NCBI GenBank assembly: GCA_937936035.1
Contig: CALGXJ010000005.1
Location: 1 to 37,387, forward strand
DNA length: 37,387 bases
Direction: 5' to 3'
From: Eximiradius proteiniborus
GTDB lineage: Bacteria > Bacteroidota > Ignavibacteria > Kapaibacteriales > UBA2268
The notes beneath the pieces were generated by a model that searched no databases, was not told the DNA's origin, and worked only from the letters and a program-made list of their open reading frames with translations. Shown one piece after another: positions 24,507-31,949 of the stretch (position 1 is its first letter; each line of letters opens with the position of its first letter). Position numbers and translations under genes: made by a program.

Positions 24507-24525
24507 CAATATCAAGTCGTATTAT

Positions 24526-25086
24526 TTAATTATTTCTTTCGATTAATTGATTTAGCTTTCGAGCGAAGCTTTTCGGTTCTGATTGTTTAAAGCGGGAATG
24601 CTCGGACAACGTTTGATAAAAGCGGTTGGAGCATTTAGGATAGATGAGAGTTTCTTGCTTGTAGTTTGAAATGTCGAAATAAGCACCTAAGAGATAACCT
24701 ATAGCAACAGACAGTGGGAAAATCAGCCAATCAGCAGTGGTGATTTTATTATTTTGCTTGTACTGCGCAGCCAGCAGTCCGCCACCTAACAGGGCTCCAA
24801 TGGTAGAAAATTTAATACGTTTGGTGAACTTTGCAGGTTGTTCCAATAATTTTACGTAGTCAATCTGGTTGCATCGTAGAATTAGCAGGCTATCAAATTT
24901 GTCCGAAATTTGTCTGTTATCGGCGAATGGATTAGTCGATAGAACAAGCAGGCTATCACGAGCGGCAATGATCTCGCCGTAGTAAAGGCTGTCGCACTTT
25001 GTTTTGATGTAAGCCAGCCGGCCGAAATCGGCAAAAGAAATTTGAGGCAGCAGAAAAACAAGGATGAGGAGAAAAATTTTCTGCAT
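24526..25086 (-). CDS. Exported protein of unknown function
   Basis: I do not recognise this 186-aa protein. I start at the ATG at 25086 because it opens a good signal peptide (MQKIFLLILVFLLPQISFA) and lies 1 nt after the rlmN stop (TAAGATG), whereas the track's start lies inside rlmN. The mature part begins with a stretch that looks like a short beta barrel (IKTKCDSLYYGEIIAARDSLLVLS). A glycine-rich hydrophobic segment (FSTIGALLGGGLLAAQY) and a second hydrophobic patch (WLIFPLSVAIGYLLGAYF) follow, so it may associate with a membrane. The tail is basic. It is probably translated with rlmN. Confidence 0.7.
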   Translation of the reverse strand: MQKIFLLILVFLLPQISFADFGRLAYIKTKCDSLYYGEIIAARDSLLVLSTNPFADNRQISDKFDSLLILRCNQIDYVKLLEQPAKFTKRIKFSTIGALLGGGLLAAQYKQNNKITTADWLIFPLSVAIGYLLGAYFDISNYKQETLIYPKCSNRFYQTLSEHSRFKQSEPKSFARKLNQLIERNN

Positions 25087-25087
25087 C

Positions 25088-26194
25088 TTACTTCTGACGC
25101 GATAGTGCGAGTTGCCCGCAAGCGGCTTCGATGTCGCGACCGAATGAATCGCGGACGATGACAGCGATTTTGTGCGAACGTAGATAATTGACAATTTTTG
25201 CAACACGTTCATGTGGTGATGGTTTCAATTCGAACGAAATTCCTTTGGGCTTGGTGAACGATATATCGTTGAACGGGATAAAGTTTACTCGCGATGGCAC
25301 TCTTTGAGCAATTTTGCGAAGGCGTTCGGCGTCTTCTGCGGAGTCGTTTATTCCGTCGAATGGAATATATTCGTAAGTGATTTTCATTTTTGTGTGGCGG
25401 TAGTAATATTCAACTGCATCCATCAGGGACGCTAAATCGAAAGATTGAGCAATTGGCATAATTTTGTTCCGCGTGCCGTTGGTGGTTGCGTGCAGAGAAA
25501 TTGCAAGCTTCGGTGGAAACTTGGTGTGTGCAAGCTCGCGAATACGTGGAGCAATTCCCGAAGTAGATAAAGTAATTTTTCGTCGGCTTATCACTTTGGT
25601 TTTTTCGTCGGCAAGCAAAGATATAGCACGCACGACGTTTTCGTAATTTAGCAAAGGTTCGCCCATTCCCATAAGCACAATGTTGTTGATTTTTGTGCCT
25701 AATTCCTGCTCGATAATGAAAATCTGGTCAATTATTTCCGATGGAGTCAGGTTTTTCTTGAAGCCGAGCGTTCCGGTAGCACAGAAGGCACACCCTACGG
25801 GGCAGCCGGACATTGTGGATATGCACAATGTGGAGCGTTCCACTTCTCCGTCGTCGTTTGCCCAGGGCATATAAACAGCCTCGATAAATTGGCGGTCGGC
25901 AAGCGAGAACAGGAATTTAACCGAGCCATCAGCTGAGACGCGTTTTTCTTCCAACGAGATTGAAGCTATATCGAATACTTCGGCAAGCATTTTTCGCAAA
26001 TGTTTCGGAAGATGGGTCATTTGGCTGAAATCCGTTGCCCGATTAACGAAAATCTCGTGGAGAATTTGGTTGGCACGATATTTTTCTTCGCCGGCGGCTT
26101 GCAGATAATCGACGAGTTCGTCGTATGCAAGGCTTTTTATTTGCTTTTTTACCGATGACTTAATTTGAAATCTATTTTCAGAATATTCAAACAT
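25088..26194 (-). CDS. rlmN: 23S rRNA (adenine2503-C2)-methyltransferase, radical SAM
   Basis: It methylates C2 of A2503 in 23S rRNA (and A37 of some tRNAs) by radical SAM chemistry, supporting peptidyl-transferase accuracy. It has 368 aa. The iron-sulfur motif CPVGCAFCATG gives Cys131, Cys135 and Cys138. Cys124 in LCISTMSG and the C-terminal Cys in EAACGQL match the catalytic cysteine pair of RlmN. Other family marks are IVLMGMGEPLLNYENV, TLSTSGIAPRI, LAISLHATTNGTRNKIMPI and YEYIPFDGINDS. RlmN is preferred over the resistance enzyme Cfr because of the chromosomal housekeeping context. The downstream unknown exported protein begins 1 nt after its stop. Confidence 0.95.
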   Translation of the reverse strand: MFEYSENRFQIKSSVKKQIKSLAYDELVDYLQAAGEEKYRANQILHEIFVNRATDFSQMTHLPKHLRKMLAEVFDIASISLEEKRVSADGSVKFLFSLADRQFIEAVYMPWANDDGEVERSTLCISTMSGCPVGCAFCATGTLGFKKNLTPSEIIDQIFIIEQELGTKINNIVLMGMGEPLLNYENVVRAISLLADEKTKVISRRKITLSTSGIAPRIRELAHTKFPPKLAISLHATTNGTRNKIMPIAQSFDLASLMDAVEYYYRHTKMKITYEYIPFDGINDSAEDAERLRKIAQRVPSRVNFIPFNDISFTKPKGISFELKPSPHERVAKIVNYLRSHKIAVIVRDSFGRDIEAACGQLALSRQK

Positions 26195-26380
26195 ATTTGC
26201 ACCATTTTATTTTAAGAAACGAATAAGTTAAGAATTTATTAAGAGTTAATAATTATTCTGAGAATTATAAACAGGCTGATTCCTGAATTGCTTCGTATTT
26301 TCAGATGAGAGAAGAACAATGGTTTTTATAAAAAAATCAGGTGCAAACAGGTATCAAAATGATTTATAAAAAAAAATATA

Positions 26381-26420
26381 AATATGTAAATTTTACTTGA
26401 AAAATATGTAAATATTACTT
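26381..26420 (+). promoter_or_regulatory. Tandem operator-like dyads upstream of the regulator cassette
   Basis: AATATGTAAATTTTACTT (26381-26398) and AATATGTAAATATTACTT (26403-26420) are 18-bp direct repeats differing at one base. They are spaced 22 bp start to start, about two helix turns. Each contains a dyad (GTAAATTTTAC is perfect; GTAAATATTAC nearly so). They lie 39-78 nt before the Mor-like ATG, where a repressor or activator would bind. The likely binders are the XRE or Mor-like proteins encoded downstream, in an autoregulatory loop. That assignment is inference. Confidence 0.6.
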
Positions 26421-26458
26421 ATTTTAGATTGCAAAAATTAGTTTTTTTGGAGGATAAA

Positions 26459-26764
26459 ATGAAAGAGGAAGTAGTCCGACAAATTCGCATGGAAGAACTT
26501 CCGGATAATTTGAGTATGCTTGCAGAATATTGCGGGCTCGAGGCAGTGCAAAAAATGCTGCTCAATCTCAATGGCGGAATGTTCTATATCCCGCGTATCT
26601 CTCATCTTGATAAGTTTGTAGAGAGATATATAAAGGAAAATTGGGAGAAACCGAACAGTTGTCTGGCAAAGGATTTGAATGTTTCGCTGGTTCACGTTCG
26701 GCGGATGCGAAAAAAGATTACCGAAGAGAGGCGAGCCGAAAAGAAATTGCTTAAATGCGTATAA
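26459..26764 (+). CDS. Mor-like transcription activator family protein
   Basis: This is a small DNA-binding protein of 101 aa from the ATG at 26459, which has a strong GGAGG upstream (the track's TTG start is rejected). LPDNLSMLAEYCGLEAVQKMLLNLNGGMFYIPR resembles the dimerisation part of phage Mu Mor/C-type activators, including the 'GG--YIP' turn. The C-terminal half (CLAKDLNVSLVHVRRMRKKI) looks like the helix-turn-helix recognition region. It heads a tight cassette: an XRE regulator follows after 17 nt, then an S24 peptidase. No phage structural or integrase genes are near, so it may be a domesticated or host regulator. The family assignment is by motif reading only. Confidence 0.72.
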   Translation: MKEEVVRQIRMEELPDNLSMLAEYCGLEAVQKMLLNLNGGMFYIPRISHLDKFVERYIKENWEKPNSCLAKDLNVSLVHVRRMRKKITEERRAEKKLLKCV

Positions 26765-26781
26765 TTTTATAAATTAATTCG

Positions 26782-27174
26782 ATGGAAAACGATTACCTGA
26801 AAAATATCGGACAGCGTCTTCGGTTTGTAAGAAGCATTTTCAACGAAGGCAAGAAGCTGAGCACTGAGCAGTTTGCTCACTTGCTTGGGGAAAGCCGCGA
26901 CAATATAGCCAACTACGAACATGCTCGGGCGTCTGTTCCAGCAAGAGTGCTAATCGAGCTGTACAAGCGAGGTATTAATCCAACCTGGGTGCTTACGGGC
27001 GATGGTGATGTGTTTGCAAATAATTTGCCGGGGAAGCAAAGACGCAAACTGTTGAAAGAACGTGGAATAGACATAAGCGAAATCAAAGAATTGGCAAAAG
27101 TTGAGTTCGAAGAACATAAAGAAGTAAAGGTGCTAAAAGTTGCAGCAGGAAAAATCAAAAATAGAGGCACTTAG
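26782..27174 (+). CDS. XRE-family helix-turn-helix regulator
   Basis: This 130-aa protein has an N-terminal HTH domain (~8-65) with the pattern LSTEQFAHLLGESRDNIANYEHARASVPARVLIELYKRGINPTWVLTGDGDVF. The last part (INPTWVLTGDG) is typical of CI-like repressors that usually carry a C-terminal S24 domain in the same chain. Here the chain stops after a charged tail (LKERGIDISEIKELAKVEFEEHKEVKVLKVAAGK). An S24 peptidase begins in the +1 frame, overlapping it by 35 nt. It probably controls its own operon through the upstream tandem dyads. It may work together with the S24 protein as a two-piece repressor. Confidence 0.85.
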   Translation: MENDYLKNIGQRLRFVRSIFNEGKKLSTEQFAHLLGESRDNIANYEHARASVPARVLIELYKRGINPTWVLTGDGDVFANNLPGKQRRKLLKERGIDISEIKELAKVEFEEHKEVKVLKVAAGKIKNRGT

Positions 27175-27781
27175 CAACTACGAGCTTTATTTGCTTGTAC
27201 GCAAATGCACTGTTTATGAATATTTTAAAAGGAAGCCATACAAAAACCGCGACCTTATTTTCGACACTGCTACTGAACGCGACAAGCGAATTGTTTCGTT
27301 TGCACTGAAGGACGCAATGCTTACAATTAATTCAGTGAGATACGGTATGAGAGAATTATTTGTAGCAGACATCAAGCGCATAGATTTGATGACTGCAGAA
27401 GAAATCAATGAACTAATTCAGAAAATCGGAGCATCCCGAAGGCAGCCGGTTGTTTCGGATGAACTGGTTGAAAAGCGGACATTGCTTGATATTGTTGGAA
27501 TTTCGAGCGAAAACTTAATTATTTGCTCAGTCGATGGTGCATCGATGACAGGAGTAATCGAGCCGGGCGATATAATCTTTGTCGATACGGCAGAAAAGCC
27601 GGCAAACAACAAAATTGTGGTTGTCAATATTGACGGGAACCTGCTTGTGAAGCGTTACGTGCAGGAAAACGGAAGCGTTTGGCTGCATTCGGACAATCCG
27701 GCGTTCGAACCAATAAAAGTGAGCGAAGGCTACACATTCGAAATTTTTGGCGTTGTCAAAAGAATTATGCGATCTGTTTAA
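27140..27781 (+). CDS. S24 (LexA/UmuD-type) peptidase-like protein without HTH
   Basis: This 213-aa protein has a C-terminal S24 domain. Ser135 in SVDGASMTGVIEPGDIIFVDT and Lys171 in NLLVKRY form the Ser-Lys dyad, 36 residues apart as in LexA and UmuD. The N-terminal ~100 residues (helical, no HTH) match nothing I know. No clear Ala-Gly or Cys-Gly self-cleavage bond is visible ahead of the Ser. The start is TTG at 27140 with AAAGG upstream, inside the XRE gene; no in-frame ATG occurs before residue ~60. A +1 frameshift joining it to the XRE protein is an alternative. It could sense DNA damage or act as a co-regulator. Confidence 0.82.
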   Translation: MQQEKSKIEALSNYELYLLVRKCTVYEYFKRKPYKNRDLIFDTATERDKRIVSFALKDAMLTINSVRYGMRELFVADIKRIDLMTAEEINELIQKIGASRRQPVVSDELVEKRTLLDIVGISSENLIICSVDGASMTGVIEPGDIIFVDTAEKPANNKIVVVNIDGNLLVKRYVQENGSVWLHSDNPAFEPIKVSEGYTFEIFGVVKRIMRSV

Positions 27782-27788
27782 AAAATAC

Positions 27789-27819
27789 TTGCAAGTTCAA
27801 TAAATAATTATTAGTTTTG
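27789..27819 (+). promoter_or_regulatory. Promoter of tRNA-Gln
   Basis: TTG (27789-27791) and TAGTTTTG (27812-27819) are separated by 20 nt, the same spacing as at tRNA-Pro. The tRNA begins 9 nt downstream. The promoter lies just after the S24 gene stop. Confidence 0.8.
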
Positions 27820-27828
27820 TAATGAATT

Positions 27829-27901
27829 TGCCCTGTGGTGTAATTGGCAACACGTCTGACTCTGGATCAGAAAAGTCCAGGTTCGAGCCCTGGCGGGGCA
27901 G
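27829..27901 (+). tRNA. tRNA-Gln (anticodon CTG)
   Basis: The acceptor stem tgccctg / cggggca is complete with one T-G pair, and the discriminator is G, as in Gln tRNAs. The anticodon arm TCTGA-CTCTGGA-TCAGA gives anticodon CTG (codon CAG). The T arm is CCAGG-TTCGAGC-CCTGG. No CCA is encoded. The stop codon of the convergent rsgA gene begins at the very next base. Confidence 0.94.
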
Positions 27902-28924
27902 CTAATCATCCAAAGAATTGTAAATATTCAGGTAGCTTTGATAACGTTCAAAGCTAATTTTATTTTTATCGACAGCCAGTTTTACACTGCAGCCGGGCTC
28001 GTGAGTGTGAGTGCACGCAGCGAATTTGCAGTCATTGATATATTGGCGGAAATCCGGAAACAGCAAGCAAAGTTCATCTTTTGAAACATCCCACAATGCG
28101 TATTCACGAAGTCCGGGTGTGTCGGTTAAGTAGCCACCGAAAGGAAGTTCGAACCGTCGGACAATAGTTGTTGTGTGGCGACCTTTGCCGCTCCATTCGC
28201 TGACATCAGCGATGCGTTGCACCTCGCTACCGAAAATATTATTGATTAACGAGGATTTGCCGACGCCGCTCATTCCAACAATTACTGTGTCTTTGTCTTT
28301 GATAAATGAATAGAGCTCGTCCAATGCAAAATTTTCAGAAACCGAAATCGGAAACAATGGAATTTGCAATGCTCTGTATGGGTCGAACATGTCGGAGACT
28401 TCGTCGAAATCAACTAAATCAACTTTGTTTATGCAAATGATTGGTTCTAATTTGCCGAGTTCGGCAGCAACGAGCATTCTATCGATGAGACGCAAATTAA
28501 TTAATGGTTCATCGATGGACATAAAAATAAGCAGATGAGAATTATTAGAAGAGATAACGTGCTCACGGTTCGGGTTTGCCGGGTCGCGACGGGAAATTTT
28601 TGTTTTGCGTTCATCTACCTGAAAGATAAGTCCGCTTTGCTCGTTCGATGAGCTATCGTCAAGAGTGAAGCAAACGTAATCGCCGCAAGCGATAAGGTTA
28701 GAAAATTTATGCGGTGAGGATATTCGCCCGGCAGCAAAACACGAATAGAAAATTTTGGTATGAAGTTCTTCGACGACGAAGTATTTGGGTTTGACCTCGA
28801 CGACACGCCCTTGCAGGAAATTATCAACGTTTTTAGGAGCGTCTCTGAGAAGGGTTTTTCTGAAAGTTTTGCTTTTTCTGATGTATTCTTTTTTCTGTTC
28901 GTCAAAATTTTGCTTGTATTTCAT
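27902..28924 (-). CDS. rsgA: Ribosome small-subunit-dependent GTPase A
   Basis: This circularly permuted GTPase checks late maturation of the 30S subunit and releases RbfA. It has 340 aa. An OB-fold is at ~35-105. The G motifs appear in permuted order: G4 NKVDLVD at 166-172, then G1 GMSGVGKSSL at 217-226, the switch region GKGRHTTT at ~247-254 and G3 DTPG at 268-271. The C-terminal zinc site is C299-x4-C304-x-H306-x5-C312, exactly the family pattern. The Lys/Arg-rich N-terminal extension is typical. The gene runs head-on into tRNA-Gln, with no spacer and no terminator of its own that I can see. Confidence 0.96.
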   Translation of the reverse strand: MKYKQNFDEQKKEYIRKSKTFRKTLLRDAPKNVDNFLQGRVVEVKPKYFVVEELHTKIFYSCFAAGRISSPHKFSNLIACGDYVCFTLDDSSSNEQSGLIFQVDERKTKISRRDPANPNREHVISSNNSHLLIFMSIDEPLINLRLIDRMLVAAELGKLEPIICINKVDLVDFDEVSDMFDPYRALQIPLFPISVSENFALDELYSFIKDKDTVIVGMSGVGKSSLINNIFGSEVQRIADVSEWSGKGRHTTTIVRRFELPFGGYLTDTPGLREYALWDVSKDELCLLFPDFRQYINDCKFAACTHTHEPGCSVKLAVDKNKISFERYQSYLNIYNSLDD

Positions 28925-29039
28925 AAAAAATGCTTTTTATTTTAAAAATTTATGTATTATTTTGTAAAAGTCAAAGTATTATAAATAATTACAAGTTAGC
29001 AAATTTATAAACAACCAGCAAATAAATAAAGGAAAGTGT

Positions 29040-29933
29040 ATGGAAAAAAATTTCCTAATTGGCACAACAACTGCAATAGTAACTCCATTCAAAAGCGATT
29101 TATCGATTGATTACGACAGATTTAAGAGGTTGCTCGATTTTCAGTTAGAAAATGGGGTGAAAAACATTTGCGTATGCGGTTCGACGGGCGAATCTGCAAC
29201 AATGACAGCAAAAGAAAAATTGTCTTTGATTGTTGCAGCAGTCGAGCACGTCGGCAAAGATGCAACAATTATTGCTGGGACCGGCAGCAATGACACACGT
29301 GCGACAATTGATCTGACAATTTTGGCAAAAGAATCAGGAGCCGATGCAGCCTTGATTGTTGCACCATACTACAACAAGCCAAGCCAGGAAGGTCTGTTCC
29401 AGCATTATGCAGCAATAGCTGAAAATGTAGATATGCCTTTGATTATCTACAATGTGCCGTCGCGCTCGGGTGTGAATATATCTGCTGAAACACAAATTAA
29501 ACTTGCTAAGAGCCACAAAAACATAGTTGCCACAAAAGAAGCATCGGGCGATTTAGACCAAATTTCTGAAATAATAAAGTATGCACCGGGAAGTTTTACA
29601 GTGTTGGCTGGCGACGATTCGCTTGCAGTGCCAACAATTTTGTTCGGCGGGAAAGGCGTTGTATCGGTGATTTCGAACTATGCACCGAAAATTTTCTCGC
29701 AAATGGTAAATTTGGCTCTCGATGGCGACTATCAGAGTGCGATGAATATACACTATGATTTGCTTGATTTGTTTGCTTTGAACTTTGTCGAAACAAATCC
29801 TATTCCGGTGAAAGCCGCGCTTGTGCTAATGGGAATTATAGAGGAATATTACAGATTGCCGCTGATTCCAATGCGTTCCGAGAACAAGAAACTATTGCAA
29901 AAAGCTCTGAAAAAACATAAGTTAGTGAAATAA
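29040..29933 (+). CDS. dapA: 4-hydroxy-tetrahydrodipicolinate synthase
   Basis: It condenses pyruvate with aspartate semialdehyde, the first step specific to diaminopimelate and lysine synthesis. It has 297 aa, a TIM barrel. It begins FLIGTTTAIVTPF. The substrate loop is CGSTGE (usually GTTGE; Ser48-Thr49 here). Tyr137 in IIYNVPSRSG and the Schiff-base Lys166 in IVATKEASGDL are in place. AAGGA lies ahead of the ATG. It is the only lysine-biosynthesis gene in the window. Related pyruvate lyases (NanA, KDG aldolase) share the fold, but the Tyr/Lys motif spacing and the opening motif favour DapA. A strong terminator follows. Confidence 0.94.
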   Translation: MEKNFLIGTTTAIVTPFKSDLSIDYDRFKRLLDFQLENGVKNICVCGSTGESATMTAKEKLSLIVAAVEHVGKDATIIAGTGSNDTRATIDLTILAKESGADAALIVAPYYNKPSQEGLFQHYAAIAENVDMPLIIYNVPSRSGVNISAETQIKLAKSHKNIVATKEASGDLDQISEIIKYAPGSFTVLAGDDSLAVPTILFGGKGVVSVISNYAPKIFSQMVNLALDGDYQSAMNIHYDLLDLFALNFVETNPIPVKAALVLMGIIEEYYRLPLIPMRSENKKLLQKALKKHKLVK

Positions 29934-29959
29934 TAAACTATCAAATAGATTTTGTTGCT

Positions 29960-29992
29960 AACTGCTTGCAAGCTTTTGCAAGCAGTTTTTAT
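29960..29992 (+). terminator. Rho-independent terminator after dapA
   Basis: A perfect 12-bp stem aactgcttgcaa / ttgcaagcagtt with loop gctt is followed by a short T-rich run (tttatttg). The T run overlaps the stop codon of the convergent unknown gene. Confidence 0.85.
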
Positions 29993-30423
29993 TTGTTGAA
30001 GATTATTTTTTCCAAAGCTGAAAGGCAATTTGCAGAGTGCCGGTTCAGGTCGAAACCGTCCGGCAATTTGGTATAATGAATTTTTAAAGTAACAAATATG
30101 GTCTGGTCGGCCGGGACCGAGAAAAAATAGGAAAGGCTGTCGCTTTCGTCAAATTCCCGCGACTGGTAGTAGCCCGGATATTTTTTGAATTCGTAGACAT
30201 TTTCGTTATAAAAATTCGATTGAAAATTATCAAAATCGCTGGAAGAAAAATTAGTCTTAATTGAAACTGATTTAACTGTTTTTTTGCGTAAGGAGTTAGC
30301 AGCAATTTCATCTACATTCCGGGAAAAGCTGCCCCACTTATATAAGCCGAACGAGATAATAAGGAGTGCCGCAATTAATGAAAATATTTTTGAATCGAGT
30401 ATTTTTGTAATGATTATTTTCAT
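29989..30423 (-). CDS. Membrane-anchored protein of unknown function
   Basis: I do not recognise this 144-aa protein. I start at the ATG at 30423, which gives an N-terminal signal-anchor (MKIIITKILDSKIFSLIAALLIISFGLYKWG). The ORF track's upstream extension is low-complexity AT translation. The rest is probably periplasmic, polar and aromatic, with VYEFKKYPGYYQSREF and a beta-rich end (SYFFSVPADQTIFVTLKIHYTKLPDGFDL). It is divergent from the SSADH gene (75 nt between starts) and converges on dapA. There are no neighbours in its own direction, so context says nothing about function. Confidence 0.65.
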   Translation of the reverse strand: MKIIITKILDSKIFSLIAALLIISFGLYKWGSFSRNVDEIAANSLRKKTVKSVSIKTNFSSSDFDNFQSNFYNENVYEFKKYPGYYQSREFDESDSLSYFFSVPADQTIFVTLKIHYTKLPDGFDLNRHSANCLSALEKIIFNK

Positions 30424-30498
30424 AATTTTACATATAAAATTATTGCAAAAGCAAAACGTAATAAAAACAAAAATATTAAAATAATAAAAGGAAATAAT

Positions 30499-31875
30499 AT
30501 GAGCAGCGACAAAATTAGAACTGTAAATCCTCACAATGGTGAAGTCATCAAAGAGTATAACAAGCACACCCGAAATGAAGTTGAACGGATTATTTCCACT
30601 GCGACGAAGCGTCAGATAGAATGGGCGCGCCGCCCGTTTTCGGCACGCGCAGAAATGTTTCTTGCTGTTGCCGATTTATTGCTAAAACGCAAGGAACAAT
30701 ATGCTAAATTGATGGCAGAGGAAATGGGCAAGCCAATTTCGCAGGGGCTTGCTGAAATCGAAAAGTGTGCGAAAGTGTGTAGATACTACGTTGAAAATTC
30801 AGAACGCTTCCTTTCGGACAAGAAAATCGAGACAGAAGCAAAAAAATCATACGTTACTTATAACCCGCTTGGGATAATACTGGGAATTATGCCGTGGAAC
30901 TTTCCGTTCTGGCAGGTGTTTAGATTTGCTGTTCCTACATTGATGGCTGGCAATGCAGTTCTTCTGAAGCATTCAAGCAATGTGATGGGATGTTCGCTTG
31001 CGATAGAGTATCTGTTGCTCGATGCAGGAATCCCGGAAAACGTATTTACATCGCTTGTTATTTCCGGCGACGAAGCAGAAGAACTGATTGGAAATATCAA
31101 TGTTGCGGCTGTATCGCTGACCGGCAGCACGGAAGTTGGTCGCAGAGTAACGGCTGTTGCCGGTAAATATATGAAAAAGTGCGTTATGGAACTTGGCGGG
31201 AGCGATCCGTATTTAGTGCTGAAAGATGCAAATATCGACAAAGCGGCAAAGATTTGTGCTGCTGCCCGCCTTGTAAATAGCGGGCAAAGCTGTATCGCTG
31301 CAAAAAGATTTATTGTCGAAGCAGAAGTGTACGACGAATTTCTCGAGAAGTTCACCCGCCAGATGCAATCTTACAAAATGGGCAATCCACTCGACAAAGA
31401 TACAGATATTGGTCCGCAGGCAAGAGCAGACTTACGCGATGAATTGCATTCTTTGGTAACCAGAACACTTGAATTTGGGGCGAATCTGCATCTTGGGGGC
31501 GAAATCCCGGAAGGCGAAGGTTTCTATTATCCTGCGACTATTGTTACGGGTGCAATGCCGGGAATGCCAATTTTCGACCAAGAAACATTCGGACCGGTTG
31601 CGGCGGTTACACGTGCTGAACGCGAAGATTTGGCTATTTCGCTGTGCAACTTTACAAATTTTGGTTTGGGTGCTGCTGTATTTACAGAAGATATGGAAAA
31701 AGCCGAGTATTTAGCTAAAAATGTGCTAAATGCGGGCACAGTTTATGTAAATGGGCAAGTGAAAAGCGACCCACGTTTGCCGTTTGGCGGCATCAAAGAA
31801 TCCGGCTACGGCAGAGAACTTTCCGAAGAAGGCATAAAAGAGTTTGTTAATATAAAAACTGTTGTTGTTGAGTAA
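30499..31875 (+). CDS. Aldehyde dehydrogenase, NAD(P)-dependent succinate-semialdehyde dehydrogenase type (GabD/Sad-like)
   Basis: It probably oxidises succinate semialdehyde to succinate, feeding GABA-type degradation into the TCA cycle. It has 458 aa. It begins IRTVNPHNGEVI. The cofactor and catalytic motifs are GIMPWNFPFWQVFRFA (~129-144), LTGSTEVGRR (~208-217), ELGGSDPYLV with Glu231 and NSGQSCIAAKRF with the nucleophile Cys265. Near the end are PFGGIKESGYGRELSEEGIKEF and related ALDH signatures. HSSNV in place of the usual KPA/S loop is typical of this SSADH subgroup. AAGGA lies ahead of the ATG. Substrate is inferred from subgroup resemblance; the semialdehyde made by Lat is a conceivable alternative. 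Confidence 0.85.
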   Translation: MSSDKIRTVNPHNGEVIKEYNKHTRNEVERIISTATKRQIEWARRPFSARAEMFLAVADLLLKRKEQYAKLMAEEMGKPISQGLAEIEKCAKVCRYYVENSERFLSDKKIETEAKKSYVTYNPLGIILGIMPWNFPFWQVFRFAVPTLMAGNAVLLKHSSNVMGCSLAIEYLLLDAGIPENVFTSLVISGDEAEELIGNINVAAVSLTGSTEVGRRVTAVAGKYMKKCVMELGGSDPYLVLKDANIDKAAKICAAARLVNSGQSCIAAKRFIVEAEVYDEFLEKFTRQMQSYKMGNPLDKDTDIGPQARADLRDELHSLVTRTLEFGANLHLGGEIPEGEGFYYPATIVTGAMPGMPIFDQETFGPVAAVTRAEREDLAISLCNFTNFGLGAAVFTEDMEKAEYLAKNVLNAGTVYVNGQVKSDPRLPFGGIKESGYGRELSEEGIKEFVNIKTVVVE

Positions 31876-31897
31876 TTAGACAGAACTTACACCAACA

Positions 31898-31934
31898 AAA
31901 AAGGCTGCCACAACATCGAAGGCAGCCTTTCTTG
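31898..31934. terminator. Bidirectional terminator between SSADH and bacteriohemerythrin genes
   Basis: A 10-bp stem aaaggctgcc / ggcagccttt with an 11-nt loop has a T-rich tract on the plus side and, read on the minus strand, a T run from the a-tract before the stem. It sits between convergent genes and can serve both. Confidence 0.88.
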
Positions 31935-31949
31935 TTTCGAGCTCTTAAA

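Noticed and set aside
26195-27828. Prophage or integrative element at the Mor/XRE/S24 genes, with tRNA-Gln as attachment site
   Set aside because: No integrase, recombinase, structural or lysis gene is present, and no direct repeat of the tRNA 3' end was seen nearby.
30424-30567. N-terminal extension of the unknown membrane-anchored protein in the ORF track
   Set aside because: The extension is AT-rich low-complexity translation that overlaps the divergent SSADH start; the internal ATG gives a normal signal anchor.
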